Shown here: positions 37,284-48,298 of the stretch, piece by piece
Layout: every line of letters starts with the position of its first letter
Numbering within the stretch: the stretch's first letter is position 1
Assembly (NCBI GenBank): GCA_900239685.1
Contig: OENT01000270.1
Location: 80,703-144,702, forward strand
DNA: 64,000 bases
Reading direction: 5' to 3'
From: Rotaria macrura
Lineage: Eukaryota; Rotifera; Eurotatoria; Philodinida; Philodinidae
Made by a program: the position numbers and the translations under genes
The notes under the pieces: model-generated
Database searches by the model: none
What the model saw: only the letters and a program-made list of their open reading frames with translations
Told to the model about the DNA's origin: nothing

Positions 37284-40200
37284 CTAATAAAATGGAGAAA
37301 GTTGTTTGAGTCGTTGTTGATATTTTTTACTTTTTGGATGATCATGACCAAAGGCGATCGTTGCTGAATGAACGGATTCTATTGCGACATCGATTGCTTC
37401 TTCATTTCGCCCAAGAGCTTCGAAACACATCGCTAGATTATCGTAGGTTTTAGCAAGAACTTCATGATTGATCGGTTTACATTGTAGTAGATGATCACGA
37501 GCCTTTTCAAATAGTACAAGTGCATTTTTGTGATCTTCAGATGAAAAAGATTCGGCACCAAAGTTATTGTATAAAGTAGCTACAGAAATATCATTCGGTG
37601 GAAGAAATTGTTTAAGCGACTCTAGTATCTCAATAAAAGCGCTCGCTGTGTCAGAATTGAAATCATCGGAAAATGTTTCTCCGACATTTTGAGAATCCTC
37701 GCCATTCGAATATTCCGAATCTGCTAATCGTTGTCGAACATTCGAAAATATTGTCCCCAACTTTTTCACGGAATCTGCCATTGATTTGACTGCTGATTGT
37801 TGTGTTGATGTCATTGCAACTAACGGATCATCAGATGAAGACAGTTGTAATCCTGTTCTTATCAATTCTTCACAATGCCCAAATGAAGAAAGCCTTTTAT
37901 CCATTGCTTGATATGCGGTTTGGAGAGTTTCATCATATGATGATTGATGGTTTTCGACTATTCTACTCATATCCATCATGCTAGTACTCATGCTCGACGT
38001 CTGTTGAGCACACTGATCTAGGTAATGTTTTAAATTACTGTAGTTACTACTTTTCGACTGGTTCAGTGAAAGTGTATTTTCGGCAGCGCTGAAATGTTGA
38101 CTGATGTTTTGCATCATTCCAGTATAGTCTTGGGTCAAAAGTTGTAAAGAAGCGATGTTTTGAAGAATAAGAGCAACTTGAGGATGATTAGATGGCAAAG
38201 ATTTCTTGAAAATTTGTAGAGCGTTTTGATAATGAAATAAAGCTTCTGAATGATTACCCAAACATTGGTAAGTATACGCAATATTTTGATAGATTATTCC
38301 AAAATTTAGATGATTAGCTGGGAGGGATTCTTGCTGAATCTCAAGTGATATTTGAAGATGTACAAGTCCATTTGAATATTCACCGATTCTCATGTACATA
38401 GCTGCGATATTATTATGGGTTGCAGCTAGGTGTTGGTGATTTTTGGTATATAGATTTTGCTGAACTGTAAGCAATTCTTGAATTTCTTCTAGAGCTTCAT
38501 GATGTTTACCTTGCTCAAATTTAATACTGGCGATGTTAGCTTGAATTGCAACTATATCTAAATGATGTTCAGGGATAAGTTTTTTGGCATTTTCCAAAGC
38601 TTTTTCAAAGTAGGTCAATGCATCTTGATAATTTTTCTGAAAGAAATACATTGATCCTATGAATACATAGATCTTTATGATAATTGACTGATTTGATGAG
38701 AATGATTTTTGGACAATGTCCATCGCTGAATAATATTGCTCTTGGGCAAGCTGATAATTACCCATTTGAGCATGAATCGAGCCAATGATAGTCTTTGTAG
38801 TGACAATATCAGGATGATCTGGAGGAAGAGACTTATTCATTATATCCAATGCTGTCTCATAGTAGGTTAATGCTTCTGGATACTTTCCATTGATTTGTAG
38901 TAATGTACCGATATTTCCGTAAATCATAGCGATATCAGGATGATTTTGATAAGTAATTTTATGTACAGTCTCTAAGATCTTTTCGTAGTTCATGATTGCA
39001 TTTTCATGTTCACCCGATAGTGTTTGAGCTAAGCAAATGTTTGTGTAGCAATATGCTATCATTTTATGGTCAGGATGGACCTGTTTTTTTAAAATATCTA
39101 AGGCTTTCTGTAAACTTGTAAGAGAAGCACAACAATTTTGCATTTGGAGGAATGCAATACCCATTAAGGAAAAAATACTTGCAAACAGAGGATGATCCGC
39201 TGGAACGTATTTCTGTGAAACTTCTAATGACCTCTGACAGCGAATAACCGTTTTTGAATATTCACCATTACCAAAACAACACTTATCGATTAAGAACTCG
39301 ATGATTGTTCTCAGAGCTTCTACTATTTCATCATCACCATCTCTGATTATTTCAGACAGAGCATTGAGAATCTCCTGAGCTTCGTTAAATTTACCTGCTT
39401 TCTGCATTAGCAAAACCAATTGAATCCATCTATTATCTGCATGCACTTGGTCTCGAATATTATTAGTAAATCGAACTAAATCAGGATCGTTGCCAGTGGT
39501 TGAAATCAACTGCACTTCCCACAATCGTTCCTCCACTTTCTTCATCTTAACAATACGAAAAATGCTGTGCATTGAAAACAAAATTTCTTCTTCATCCTGA
39601 TGCTGACTCAGATTGTCTAAGAATATGAATGGAGTTGAACAAATCAATGGATCGATTTCAATTTCTAATAGAATGCCAATCTTCTCATCCTCATTTGCAA
39701 TGCTCTCAGAAAACATTAATGGTGTATCTCTTTGGCGACTAGTCGATAAAAAACAATTGAAACCAACAAGCCCGCCTAGATTCTTCCTCATCTTTTCGAA
39801 ATCAACTTCCGATAATCCTTGTCCTCGATACACAATCAGCTTTGATGCATGAACATTTTCAGAATGCTTGTGTTTAATGTTGACATGAAGATCTCTAAGA
39901 AAAAATGCCATCTTCATCAAAACCCCAATGTTTTGTGTACGTAATGCTCGATTCACATTTGAAAAGAGGAAATTGGCTTTAGTATACCACCATATCGCTT
40001 CGTTCGGCTTATAGTTTTTCTCGAAGAGATCGACGTCATTGGATTTAAAATCAAGGCCAGACGAAGGATCTCGACAGAAACGGATGAATTCTCTTTTAGC
40101 TTTCTCTTCATCATATTCGAGATCCAGAAAAATCTCTTTGAAGAGTTGTGTGTACATAAATGATGAATCCAACTCATCACCATTTGAATCAGAAGTATTG

Positions 40201-40841
40201 GAAAGAAAACTAAGAGATGTCGATAACATTGAACATCGTTTTATTTCTGTTCTCAATACATAACATAGTTGTTCGATCTGGTGATAGACACCCCTCACCT
40301 TTCTGTTCAACATTCCGACCACATAATTATCGTTGATGAGTTCGGCGTTGAACAAATAAATCGATCGAAGTTGATGAATTTTGTTTATAAGCAGAATGAA
40401 ATCAAGATCAATGAACTCGATCAGAATCAGCAATATTTGAACATCGATTAGATCGGTAAGAAAGTCAATGCATTCATCTTGATCGTTGAAAATAGTGACG
40501 TTAGAGGAAACTGTTTGAAGCTTTTCAATGACTTGGGTAGAATTCTGAATTGGATGAGAGAGAAGAAGAACGATGTAAATCTGTTCAGTGGTCATCGTCA
40601 TTGAGGAGAGTTGTTGATTATTGATGTTAGAATATTCAGAAACATGTATTAATGAATCATCGTTTGAAAAAACATCGGTGGTTCGTGATATAATGCTGGA
40701 ATGCTTCTGACATGATGCTAACAAACTATGAGGTGTAGTTATAGAGTTGTTCGATGCTTCGTTTACGTTTGAAGTCATTCTGTTACTGTGATTGTGACAC
40801 TCTATAAAACGCAACAGTTCTAACATTGAAAAGTAGCACAT
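37284..40841 (-). CDS. Receiver-like / arginine ADP-ribosyltransferase / TPR fusion protein
   Basis: Single-exon protein of 1185 residues. Residues about 84-200 form an alternating hydrophobic beta/alpha domain of response-receiver or Rossmann type, seen before ART/TPR modules in rotifer proteins. Residues 225-325 are a helical linker with EAIWWYTKANFLF. The ART domain (about 330-450) has the R-S-ExE signature of arginine-specific enzymes: R339 in VYRGQ, FLSTSRQ near 364-370 and EEE near 417-419, so it is probably active and would use NAD to modify arginine on target proteins. At least nine kinesin-light-chain-like TPRs of 42 residues follow (about 550-950, with HPD spacing). A Ser/Met-rich non-repeat stretch comes next, then a final TPR pair (1095-1170). 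No signal peptide is visible, so it is likely cytosolic. The TPRs would bind peptides or partners. M22 is an alternative start. Confidence 0.88.
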   Translation of the reverse strand: MCYFSMLELLRFIECHNHSNRMTSNVNEASNNSITTPHSLLASCQKHSSIISRTTDVFSNDDSLIHVSEYSNINNQQLSSMTMTTEQIYIVLLLSHPIQNSTQVIEKLQTVSSNVTIFNDQDECIDFLTDLIDVQILLILIEFIDLDFILLINKIHQLRSIYLFNAELINDNYVVGMLNRKVRGVYHQIEQLCYVLRTEIKRCSMLSTSLSFLSNTSDSNGDELDSSFMYTQLFKEIFLDLEYDEEKAKREFIRFCRDPSSGLDFKSNDVDLFEKNYKPNEAIWWYTKANFLFSNVNRALRTQNIGVLMKMAFFLRDLHVNIKHKHSENVHASKLIVYRGQGLSEVDFEKMRKNLGGLVGFNCFLSTSRQRDTPLMFSESIANEDEKIGILLEIEIDPLICSTPFIFLDNLSQHQDEEEILFSMHSIFRIVKMKKVEERLWEVQLISTTGNDPDLVRFTNNIRDQVHADNRWIQLVLLMQKAGKFNEAQEILNALSEIIRDGDDEIVEALRTIIEFLIDKCCFGNGEYSKTVIRCQRSLEVSQKYVPADHPLFASIFSLMGIAFLQMQNCCASLTSLQKALDILKKQVHPDHKMIAYCYTNICLAQTLSGEHENAIMNYEKILETVHKITYQNHPDIAMIYGNIGTLLQINGKYPEALTYYETALDIMNKSLPPDHPDIVTTKTIIGSIHAQMGNYQLAQEQYYSAMDIVQKSFSSNQSIIIKIYVFIGSMYFFQKNYQDALTYFEKALENAKKLIPEHHLDIVAIQANIASIKFEQGKHHEALEEIQELLTVQQNLYTKNHQHLAATHNNIAAMYMRIGEYSNGLVHLQISLEIQQESLPANHLNFGIIYQNIAYTYQCLGNHSEALFHYQNALQIFKKSLPSNHPQVALILQNIASLQLLTQDYTGMMQNISQHFSAAENTLSLNQSKSSNYSNLKHYLDQCAQQTSSMSTSMMDMSRIVENHQSSYDETLQTAYQAMDKRLSSFGHCEELIRTGLQLSSSDDPLVAMTSTQQSAVKSMADSVKKLGTIFSNVRQRLADSEYSNGEDSQNVGETFSDDFNSDTASAFIEILESLKQFLPPNDISVATLYNNFGAESFSSEDHKNALVLFEKARDHLLQCKPINHEVLAKTYDNLAMCFEALGRNEEAIDVAIESVHSATIAFGHDHPKSKKYQQRLKQLSPFY

Positions 40842-40911
40842 TCAATTATAATTAATTTTACTTATGTTCGTTAAAGATAAACCTTATTAACTGAAAATGT
40901 TTTTTTTCCTT

Positions 40912-41536
40912 CATCATTGTCGACTCAAAAGCGCTTACGAGGGAACCTTTTCTGGTGCCCTCTCCTCCCGTCCCCGGTTTCAAATGGAATTTCGTCCATA
41001 GATATTACATAGTGCCCTATTAAAAAACACAGAAGGGTCTGAGTGCAAAATACTTCCTTCAAAATTTGAGCTCATTTTTCTTCTTAGCTTTCTTTTTGCT
41101 TTGGGTCACCACAAAAGTGAAATAAACGAACTTTGGTCTGAAATTTCGTTTATAAGTAGAGTAATAAACAACGGAATACTCTAAATTTGTCAGCCATAAT
41201 AAATATATTCTTCTGAAGATATTTAGTTTTTGAAAATAGGCCACTTTTTCAAAAACATTAGACAATCATAATTTCGGAAAAGGTGAATATCTGTAGAAAA
41301 GCACATTAATGCACGAAATTTCAGATCAAAATTCGGTTATCTGACTTTATGTTGACCCAACGCAAAAAGAAAAAGATGAGAAAATGAGCATAACTTTTAA
41401 AGGAAGCATTTTACACTCAGATCCTTTCAGGGTTTTTACTACGGTACTATGTAATATCTATGAACGAATTTCCATTTAAATCAGTGGGGGTAACTGAAAA
41501 GGTTCCTTCGTTAGTGGCTCTCTACGATTAATGATG
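40912..41536. mobile_element. Foldback (long-TIR) MITE, about 625 bp
   Basis: Long imperfect inverted repeat. The arm at 40912-41152 matches the reverse complement of 41313-41536 over most of its length, for example CTATGTAATATCTATG near the right end and its complement near 41000, and a shared GGTTCC(C/T)TCGT near the tips. The outermost bases are CATCATT/AATGATG. It has no coding capacity. Target duplications are unclear, so the superfamily is unknown. Confidence 0.75.
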
Positions 41537-41633
41537 TTGGCACAGAAATAAGTGATTGAATTCAAATTTGTTTCAAAATATTTAATAGAATTTGATGCAT
41601 TCCATTGTTAATAATTGATTCAATAACGGAATA

Positions 41634-41744
41634 GGGTGTGGGTTTGGGTCTGGCTGTAGTTCAGAAGTTTGGTAATTCTTGAAACGATAAAGACTCATAT
41701 GAATGCATCGACACCCACACACCCATCCCGGCACACCTACATCC
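41634..41744. repeat. Telomere-like inverted pair (G arm and C arm)
   Basis: A G-rich arm at 41634-41657 with GGGTGTGGGTTTGGGT and a C-rich arm at 41709-41744 with ACACCCACACACCCATCC, about 50 bp apart. The two arms could pair as a hairpin and are built of degenerate TGTGGG/CCCACA units. Confidence 0.55.
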
Positions 41745-41839
41745 ATGAAGGATGGCATTACTGAAGCTTACAAAGGCTGAGAATCTTCTACAACTCTTGG
41801 GTTGTTTAATACGGCTGATTAAGATTATAAGTACGAGAA

Positions 41840-42330
41840 TTGATTGCACTTCCTGACGGTCAAAATGGCCCTGAATACTACCTGCTAGAGAATGGTACGC
41901 CTATTCAGGCAGATGGAGGTCAGATAGAAGCCCAGGTGAATCAACCCAGTACTGGATTCGACCGTATCCTACCGTTTCCGATCAATCGACAAAATCAGAT
42001 CAGATTCTGGAAGACGGATCTACAAACAGATCCGACGGACGAACCCTATTTTCTAAATTGGTTGCTAATTAATATCTGGTACCGTTACTAGGGGGGAATT
42101 AAAAGGTCACGTGGGATTCCGTTGAATTCCTACATTAGAATCCGATAAAATCCAACACTAAGGACCCGAAAGTCATTCTGACCCCCGAATTCCGATAGGA
42201 TTTCCCTGGCTTTATAAAAAAATATATACAATCCGATTGACTTCTCATTGGATTCTGACAGAAATCGATCGAGTCCAATTATCGGAATGATTCTTCTGGG
42301 AACTTGTGTTAGTACTTGTGTACCAGATAT
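41840..42330. repeat. Unclassified repeat-like block with recurring AATCCGAT motifs
   Basis: GC-richer than its surroundings. From 42110 to 42300 variants of AATCCGAT/ATTCCGAT recur in both orientations at irregular spacing. An 83-codon open frame at 41840-42091 looks more coding-like than the background but has no recognised domain. A transposon fragment is the likeliest explanation; ends were not found. Confidence 0.35.
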
Positions 42331-42729
42331 CTGTGAGCTGTATCTGTGATGGTGCACGAGAGTCTGTGAATTATAAGGCGCTCTCTAATTTTCGTCGATC
42401 TCTACTGCACATACTATGCACTTGGTGACATATCTCGTACTAGGTTTATTTTAAAAAGCTCTATTGGTTTTTCTCCAAAACTAATATCATCGCAGCGTAC
42501 TTTTTAATTTTCGATGAATTCGGGAACTCAACAATTTTTTTATAGTCGTGACTCTATTATGCATTTTATTCCGTGTAAAAGTTAGCTAATACGATCATTT
42601 TTAGTGTGTAATTAGAGTTTATCAATAATTCTTGTCGCAACGTCTCGATACATTTTAAGTAGCATCAAACTCTGTATACCCTCAAAAATTTCTGTTTATT
42701 TATCTCAGTTTATTTTTCTCTGATATAAT

Positions 42730-43611
42730 TAGGGATGCAACGGTGGCGGTAACCATTACAATCGGCAACCGATACAGCCAGTAAACGTTTCACCGGTTAC
42801 CTTTATAAGCCGGCATAAGCCGGTATTAACCAGCATTAGCCGGTATTAACGGTTACTGGTTGGAACGGTTACAGGTAAGGGCGGCTACTGTTAGAACGGT
42901 AAACCGGTGATTCACCGTCACCATTGCATCCAGTGTTTCCAATAGAAATCTAAAACAAAATGTACATGTACACTTTACTTACATCAGCAAAGTGTACGTT
43001 TACACTTTGTTTTTGGCACCAAAGCGTACAAAGCGTACTGAAGCCAATTTTTTTATCTAAAAAACAAAAGTATTGTTCGTTTTGCAGTGATGAATATAGA
43101 CTAAAATTTAGAAAGCTATTGGCAGGGACAACATGACTGTGCATGCTTGAAAAATCTTTGGCTAAGGCTCTCTCGGAATTTTCAACCAACTCTATTTCTT
43201 AGTTTTAATTACAGCGCCGTCACCGTCACATTATGTTCTCTATGTGAATCACACCAATCAGTGTGCAAATGTGATTGAAATAAAGAACAATGTAGCTAAG
43301 CCTCTCATTTCGACCTCATTGGGTCCACATGCAAATAAATGATAAGTAGACATACTGTTTCATAATTTGAGACAATATTTTTTAAAATATGAGAAGAAAA
43401 TGAGTTTGAACAACAAAAATAATTCAAGGGTCATAGTCTAATATCTTATACAGTAGGCAAAGTTCTAGAATCAAAGTATAAATAGTTTTTGCAAAGTGTA
43501 CACAGTACATTTTGGTTTTTAGAGCAAAGTGTAAATCAGAATTAGCAGATGTTCTGTACATTTTACTTCTGCTTGGTACACCTGCTATTGGAAACACTGG
43601 TTGCATCCCTA
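42730..43611. mobile_element. hAT-like MITE A, split by element B
   Basis: After removing element B and one target copy, a roughly 205-bp element remains with near-identical inverted ends TAGGGATGCAACGGTG and, at the right, CACCATTGCATCCCTA. Its interior is packed with ACCGGTTA-like and AAGCCGGTATT units in both orientations, so most of it can fold. The ends and size fit a nonautonomous hAT element. Its own 8-bp duplication is not clear. Confidence 0.65.
42931..43599. mobile_element. Nonautonomous hAT-type element B nested in A
   Basis: A 669-bp element with 15-bp inverted ends CAGTGTTTCCAATAG, flanked by a near-perfect 8-bp duplication (ATTGCATC left, GTTGCATC right), the hallmark of hAT integration. 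Subterminal AAAGTGTAC/GTACACTTT motifs recur near both ends and are placed like hAT transposase-binding sites. No transposase frame is present. Confidence 0.8.
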
Positions 43612-45344
43612 CGTGTAATTGAGCATATAGTTTTCGGTGTAAAACTTGCGTGGGGCTGTTGCATGTAGAATCTACGGAGCTCTATATAGTTTTACTGTTG
43701 AAATTCTTTCTTGACACTGCTAAAAAGTATTAAAATAAATGAAAACGAGAACAGAGTTATAAAGTGTTCTGATGAACGAAAAACACCGTTTTCCAGATGG
43801 TGTCGACAGCAGAAATAGTACACCTTAATATATGATTGACAATATTCGCTCTTCGTACGAAGAGAAATACGTCGCAATTCATCCCTGCTGCTTTTTCGTT
43901 TTTCCACTTCCTTTGAAGAAAAGCATACCATTTGAAGCTATTTCTTGGCTTTCATCAACATTCAGCGCACAGAAAGAGTAATCAGAGATGACTTTAAAAC
44001 AGCAATCAGTCGCCTAGCACCTTTTGTGGACGAAATCAAGTAGATGAAAAGAAATGTTTTTTAACCAAAATTTACTCTGCTCTCGTCACTACAGAATCGA
44101 ATTATGTTCGAATTAGATCTTGGAAAGACTATCACTAATTTATGCAACCTACGCAAATATAAATGCTTCATTTGTCGCATCCTTTTCTACAAAAATATGA
44201 TTGATAGACTTTTGCATTTAAGTAATGATCGAAGTCTCTTCATGGAGGGTATGAATGTGAGTATAGTCATTATTACGATATCCGACACAACTCATATCCA
44301 CCTCCTCTAGCTACACAACCAAAGATCTAGAACTCATTTTATAAAAACAAAAGCTCGTGAAAAGTGGTAAATCTGGCTCCAGCTGTGCACTCAATAGAGA
44401 AAAAAGAACTATCGAAGTGCAGCAGGTTTCAAAATATTGTGGCAATGATGCGTTGAACCATTGCATGAATCTTTAACCACAAAGACATAACGGTATCCAG
44501 AAACATACTTATCTTATTGGACGCTTAAGAATTCTTTTCACTGATCACGGTGGATCTGAAATAAACTGATATGATGATTCACACAATTATGTACATCTAA
44601 ACTCAATCCCGCAATTTCACTGCAACTTACACCCACACTCACACTTTGTTAAATTATTCGCCTTATATAACAAATCGTCCGAATTTCCTGAACCATCGGA
44701 AGACACCACAAGCCAAATGATGTCTAAACGAAATGTGGTTGTGGGTGTGCTTGTTGACGGGGCTGAAAAGAAGACCAATACCTAGACCATTGTCAATCGG
44801 TCATTGAAAAATTCACTTTTTTCTTTTATTTGTAGGATTCCACTTGCTTATAGGCCATCTGATGATTCCCTTAGCGAGGATGAAATCGCGATAATGCTAG
44901 TGAGGAATCTATCTCTTATGGTAGACTTTCTCTCTCTCGCTCACCCAATCTGAATTGTGGTACTTAATTGTTAAAACTCACCCTCACACCCACCTTTATA
45001 TTTATCCATTTTTATTTTCGTCTCGCAATAATTGCATTGTTTGACAAATACACAAGTATTGTTGAAAGCATTGGTAGAAATAATAAAAAGAGGCAGTAGA
45101 ACGCAAAATAATTGTCTTCGCCGATTCTGTTTATTTTTCTTTTGCAGGTAAAAATTGATGACAGCAATTTCTTACTTTCCTCTACTTGCTATATTTTGTT
45201 CCTTCTTAGTATTTACCTCAATATTTGCAGCACTCTTTGACGAAAACAAATATTCCACGATAGGAAGAAATAATAAAAAGCAAGAACCACAAACAAAAGC
45301 AGCAATCATTTTCCGTTTTATTTTTAGTTTATCAAGTAGGAATT
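43612..45344. other. Intergenic with telomere-like tracts, no gene
   Basis: Contains a C-rich tract at 44629-44646 and a G-rich tract at 44733-44750 (TGTGGTTGTGGGTGTG) as an inverted pair, and another C-rich tract at 44976-44995. Open frames are short and unconvincing. The 45155-45451 frame runs into the neighbouring foldback element. Confidence 0.5.
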
Positions 45345-45825
45345 TTCCAAGCAGACGAAATTTTAAAAAAAACACGTTTAAGCGCCCGAAAAGGACGCAC
45401 ATCGAGAAAAGTGGACGTATTTGGATGTCAATCGACGTTCTTGATTGTTAGTGAAAAACGCTCACTTTGCCATATTCTTATGCGCTTAATCGCGTTTTCA
45501 GCGAAAAAATGCTTATAAATACATGAAAAAAAGAGGAATAATGGTCGTCTTATTAATACTTGAGAATTTTTATTATGAACCCGTCATCTACAATGACTAT
45601 GCAATAAACGACCACTATTTGTCTTTTTTTTGTGCATTTACATACGTTTTTTTCTGAAAACGCGATTAAACGAACAAGAAGATGGGATAATGAGCGTTTT
45701 TCACTCACAATCGGGAACGGCGATTGCCATGCAAAGTCGTCCACTTTTCTTGCGTTTCCGTCTATTTTCGGGCGCTTAAACTCGTTTTTGATGAATTTTG
45801 TCTGCTTGGGTTGTGACTAAGGATT
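45345..45825. mobile_element. Foldback element, about 480 bp
   Basis: The left arm (about 45345-45525) and right arm (about 45640-45825) are imperfect reverse complements. Shared blocks include GTTTAAGCGCCCGAAAA, AGAAAAGTGGACG, AGTGAAAAACGCTCA and TTAATCGCGTTTTCAG. The arms flank a roughly 110-bp centre. Small open frames on both strands (for example 45553-45744) are products of the repeat, not genes. Ends and target duplications are not resolved. Confidence 0.7.
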
Positions 45826-47568
45826 TGTTTTTTATTTCGTTTTTATAATCTCTGCCATCTTTTTTCCATCAAAATGGTTGCTCTCGTTGAGTACATGGGA
45901 GCTCTATTGAAGAGGTAGACGGGAATCGCATAAAGATGACGCTAAGGGACGATCATTACCAACTTCATGTTTCTTTTGTTGGAATAAAAGTTTGATAATA
46001 CTAAATTCAAAAACTTTCTTTCGTTTTCCTCATTTTCTTGAACTATTCGGAGTTAACGCCAGAATGCTATGCACACTTATTGCTTGGTGTTAAAGTGAGT
46101 CCTATTTCAGTTTTAATTTCAATGGGAAAAGCCAAATAGTCGAAACCTTCGCTAATCATGAGTACGTGTGACTTTAATATGAGATATGCACTAGTCGATA
46201 GTCGTTATTTTCCTTCAATGAGGTACTTTGCTATTATGATCGATGCTTATTAGATTTTTAGCAATATGCTAAGTAAACAGGTAAATAGTGACTACTATTG
46301 AGTGACTTTCGAGTGCGATATGAAAATGTTCAATGAGTCTCTCCTAATTGCACTGTGAATTGGATGAAGGATACAGCAGAAAATAATGGTATCATCATAG
46401 AACTGTAGCTCATGTTGGGCTTAATCGTAACACCGATTTACTGCCACGGGATTTACTACCGCGAACAATTATACATTTTCAGTCATCAGCAGTAATTATA
46501 CAGCGCCATCTTAGGCGCTCACTATTTTTTCATTAGAGAGCTGAATTTTTATTCAATATTATCGCATCAAATATTTTGATGGTACAGAATATCATTTGAG
46601 TCAACGACAGTACATCTTCTCTTATATTATTCAGTGATAGTATATAAATATATGAATTCAAGAAAAAAATAAAGAAGAAGAGTTAGTAAAGAACTCAAAT
46701 GAAAAAAAAATAAATGATCTAAATCCGTTTTTTTTGACTTAATTATTTGATCTTAAAATACTGAAACTAACAAAAACTGGTACATTTAAAAAAATGTCTT
46801 AATTGATTCGTGTTTTTTCTAATTTATTCCATAGACGATGCGAGGATTCTTGTGCTTACGAGTAGTCCCTCGGCGTTCCGTCGGAGCTGCTCCAGCACCA
46901 TGCCACTACAATTATCTTCATAAGTACTAGAAACTTCATGTATACGATTTGTTGCAAAAACTTTTGAACGTCAAAATAGTATCTTTGCTTAGAGGTAAAT
47001 GCAATAACTAAATTTCTTTTTAATTGCCATACATATTTTGTACCTAATCATGTTTAAGCTTACAACCGCAAAAACACACATTCACACTTACTGTACTTTC
47101 ATCTTATCAGATCGTAATCTACGTAGTGATTGAAGTTAAGATTTTACAACTTATGGAACTATTCACATGAAATGTTTTTACAATTTCGCTCAATTCTTCG
47201 CCCCTGCTCAATATACATGATACTTTAAAAGTTCTCTCGAAAATAAAGCATCAATGTTTTCTTTCTTGGTTGACGAAATTTCAAATGTTTTTCTTTATTT
47301 AATACGCGAAAGTTTCAAGTTGTGTTTGATGTGATCACTATTTTTTCTGTAGAACTTCCAATATAAAAAGCAAAAGAAAATTCCTTGAAAACTTTTTTAC
47401 AAACATTATTAGAATTCTAAATTGGAATTCTAGAGCTTGTCATAATTGAAAAACATTTCTATGACAATCAAACTACATCTTATTTTATAGAATTCGCATT
47501 GGTTTGAAAACCCAAACATATAAGCACTTAGTTCAATTTAATTATGTACCAAAACCAGACAATCTCTT
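45826..47568. other. Intergenic, no gene seen
   Basis: AT-rich sequence without recognised exons. A short GC-rich patch at about 46850-46910 is unexplained and does not look like a tRNA. Confidence 0.45.
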
Positions 47569-47835
47569 CTAATTAACATGATATACAGATTCTGACATCT
47601 GAAAAACTACCAAAAATACCAAGAGAGTATTTGCTAGACTCGGTAACCACTTCGATTCGGTATCCCAGTCTCCTTTGTATGAAATCTCAACAATAGCGTT
47701 TTTCTTGCGCACGTATTTTTTGTCTAGAATACTTTTATCGAAAACCTCGTAGCTTCGAACTTCATGGTGGATTAATACGAAACCTTGAAGATTCTTATCC
47801 TCGAAACAAGTTCCATAATGTAATTTGTTTTCCAC
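47569..47835 (-). pseudogene. Possible exon fragment next to the palindrome, unidentified
   Basis: An 88-codon open frame on the minus strand, starting with a non-ATG codon at the edge of the palindromic element. Its first 70 residues (GFVLIHHEVRSYEVFDKSI, KKNAIVEISYKGDWDTESKW) look like a small barrel domain with alternating strands, loosely recalling the segment found before BEN domains in some invertebrate proteins. The last 20 residues look like read-through of an intron. The 5' end appears cut by the palindrome. Low certainty. Confidence 0.3.
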
Positions 47836-48298
47836 TCTAAAAAAAATAAGTACTTTCCTAAACCCTCTAAAAAGGTTCGGTGGATTTCAAATAGCATCCA
47901 AATGACCAGAAATGCTTAAAAAACGATTGTTCAGTTCTACGAAACCTCTAAAGGATCTTCCCGTGTGCCCACCGGCCGAACCCTCTCCTACGAAACCTTT
48001 TTTTAAGTTTCGTAGAACAAAAAAGGTTTCGAAAGAAAATGCGAAACCTTTAGAGTTTCNNNNNNNNNNNNGAAACTCTAAAGGTTTCGCATTTTCTTTC
48101 GAAACCTTTTTTGTTCTACGAAACTTAAAAAAAGGTTTCGTAGGAGAGGGTTCGGCCGGTGGGCACACGGGAAGATCCTTTAGAGGTTTCGTAGAACTGA
48201 ACAATCGTTTTTTAAGCATTTCTGGTCATTTGGATGCTATTTGAAATCCACCGAACCTTTTTAGAGGGTTCAGGAAAGTACTTATTTTTTTTAGAGTG
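47833..48298. mobile_element. Near-perfect palindromic element with assembly gap on its axis
   Basis: Arms 47833-48059 and 48072-48298 (227 nt each) are reverse complements with one mismatch noticed (near 47850 versus 48272). The ends are CACTCTAAAAAAAATAAG. The 12 N at 48060-48071 lie exactly at the symmetry centre. Within each arm CGAAACCTTT-type units are repeated and inverted. Flanking sequence differs on the two sides, so this is an inserted foldback element and not a misjoined contig end. The open frames across it on both strands are mirror images and not genes. No target duplication was found. Confidence 0.8.

Noticed and set aside
45155-45451. 98-codon plus-strand frame with hydrophobic start
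   Set aside because: Its 3' half lies in the arm of a foldback element and the reverse strand is also open there.
46850-46910. GC-rich patch considered as tRNA or rRNA fragment
   Set aside because: No cloverleaf, B box or recognisable rRNA core sequence.
47887-48244. Mirror open frames on both strands across the N gap
   Set aside because: They are identical because the DNA is palindromic, and they run through undetermined bases.
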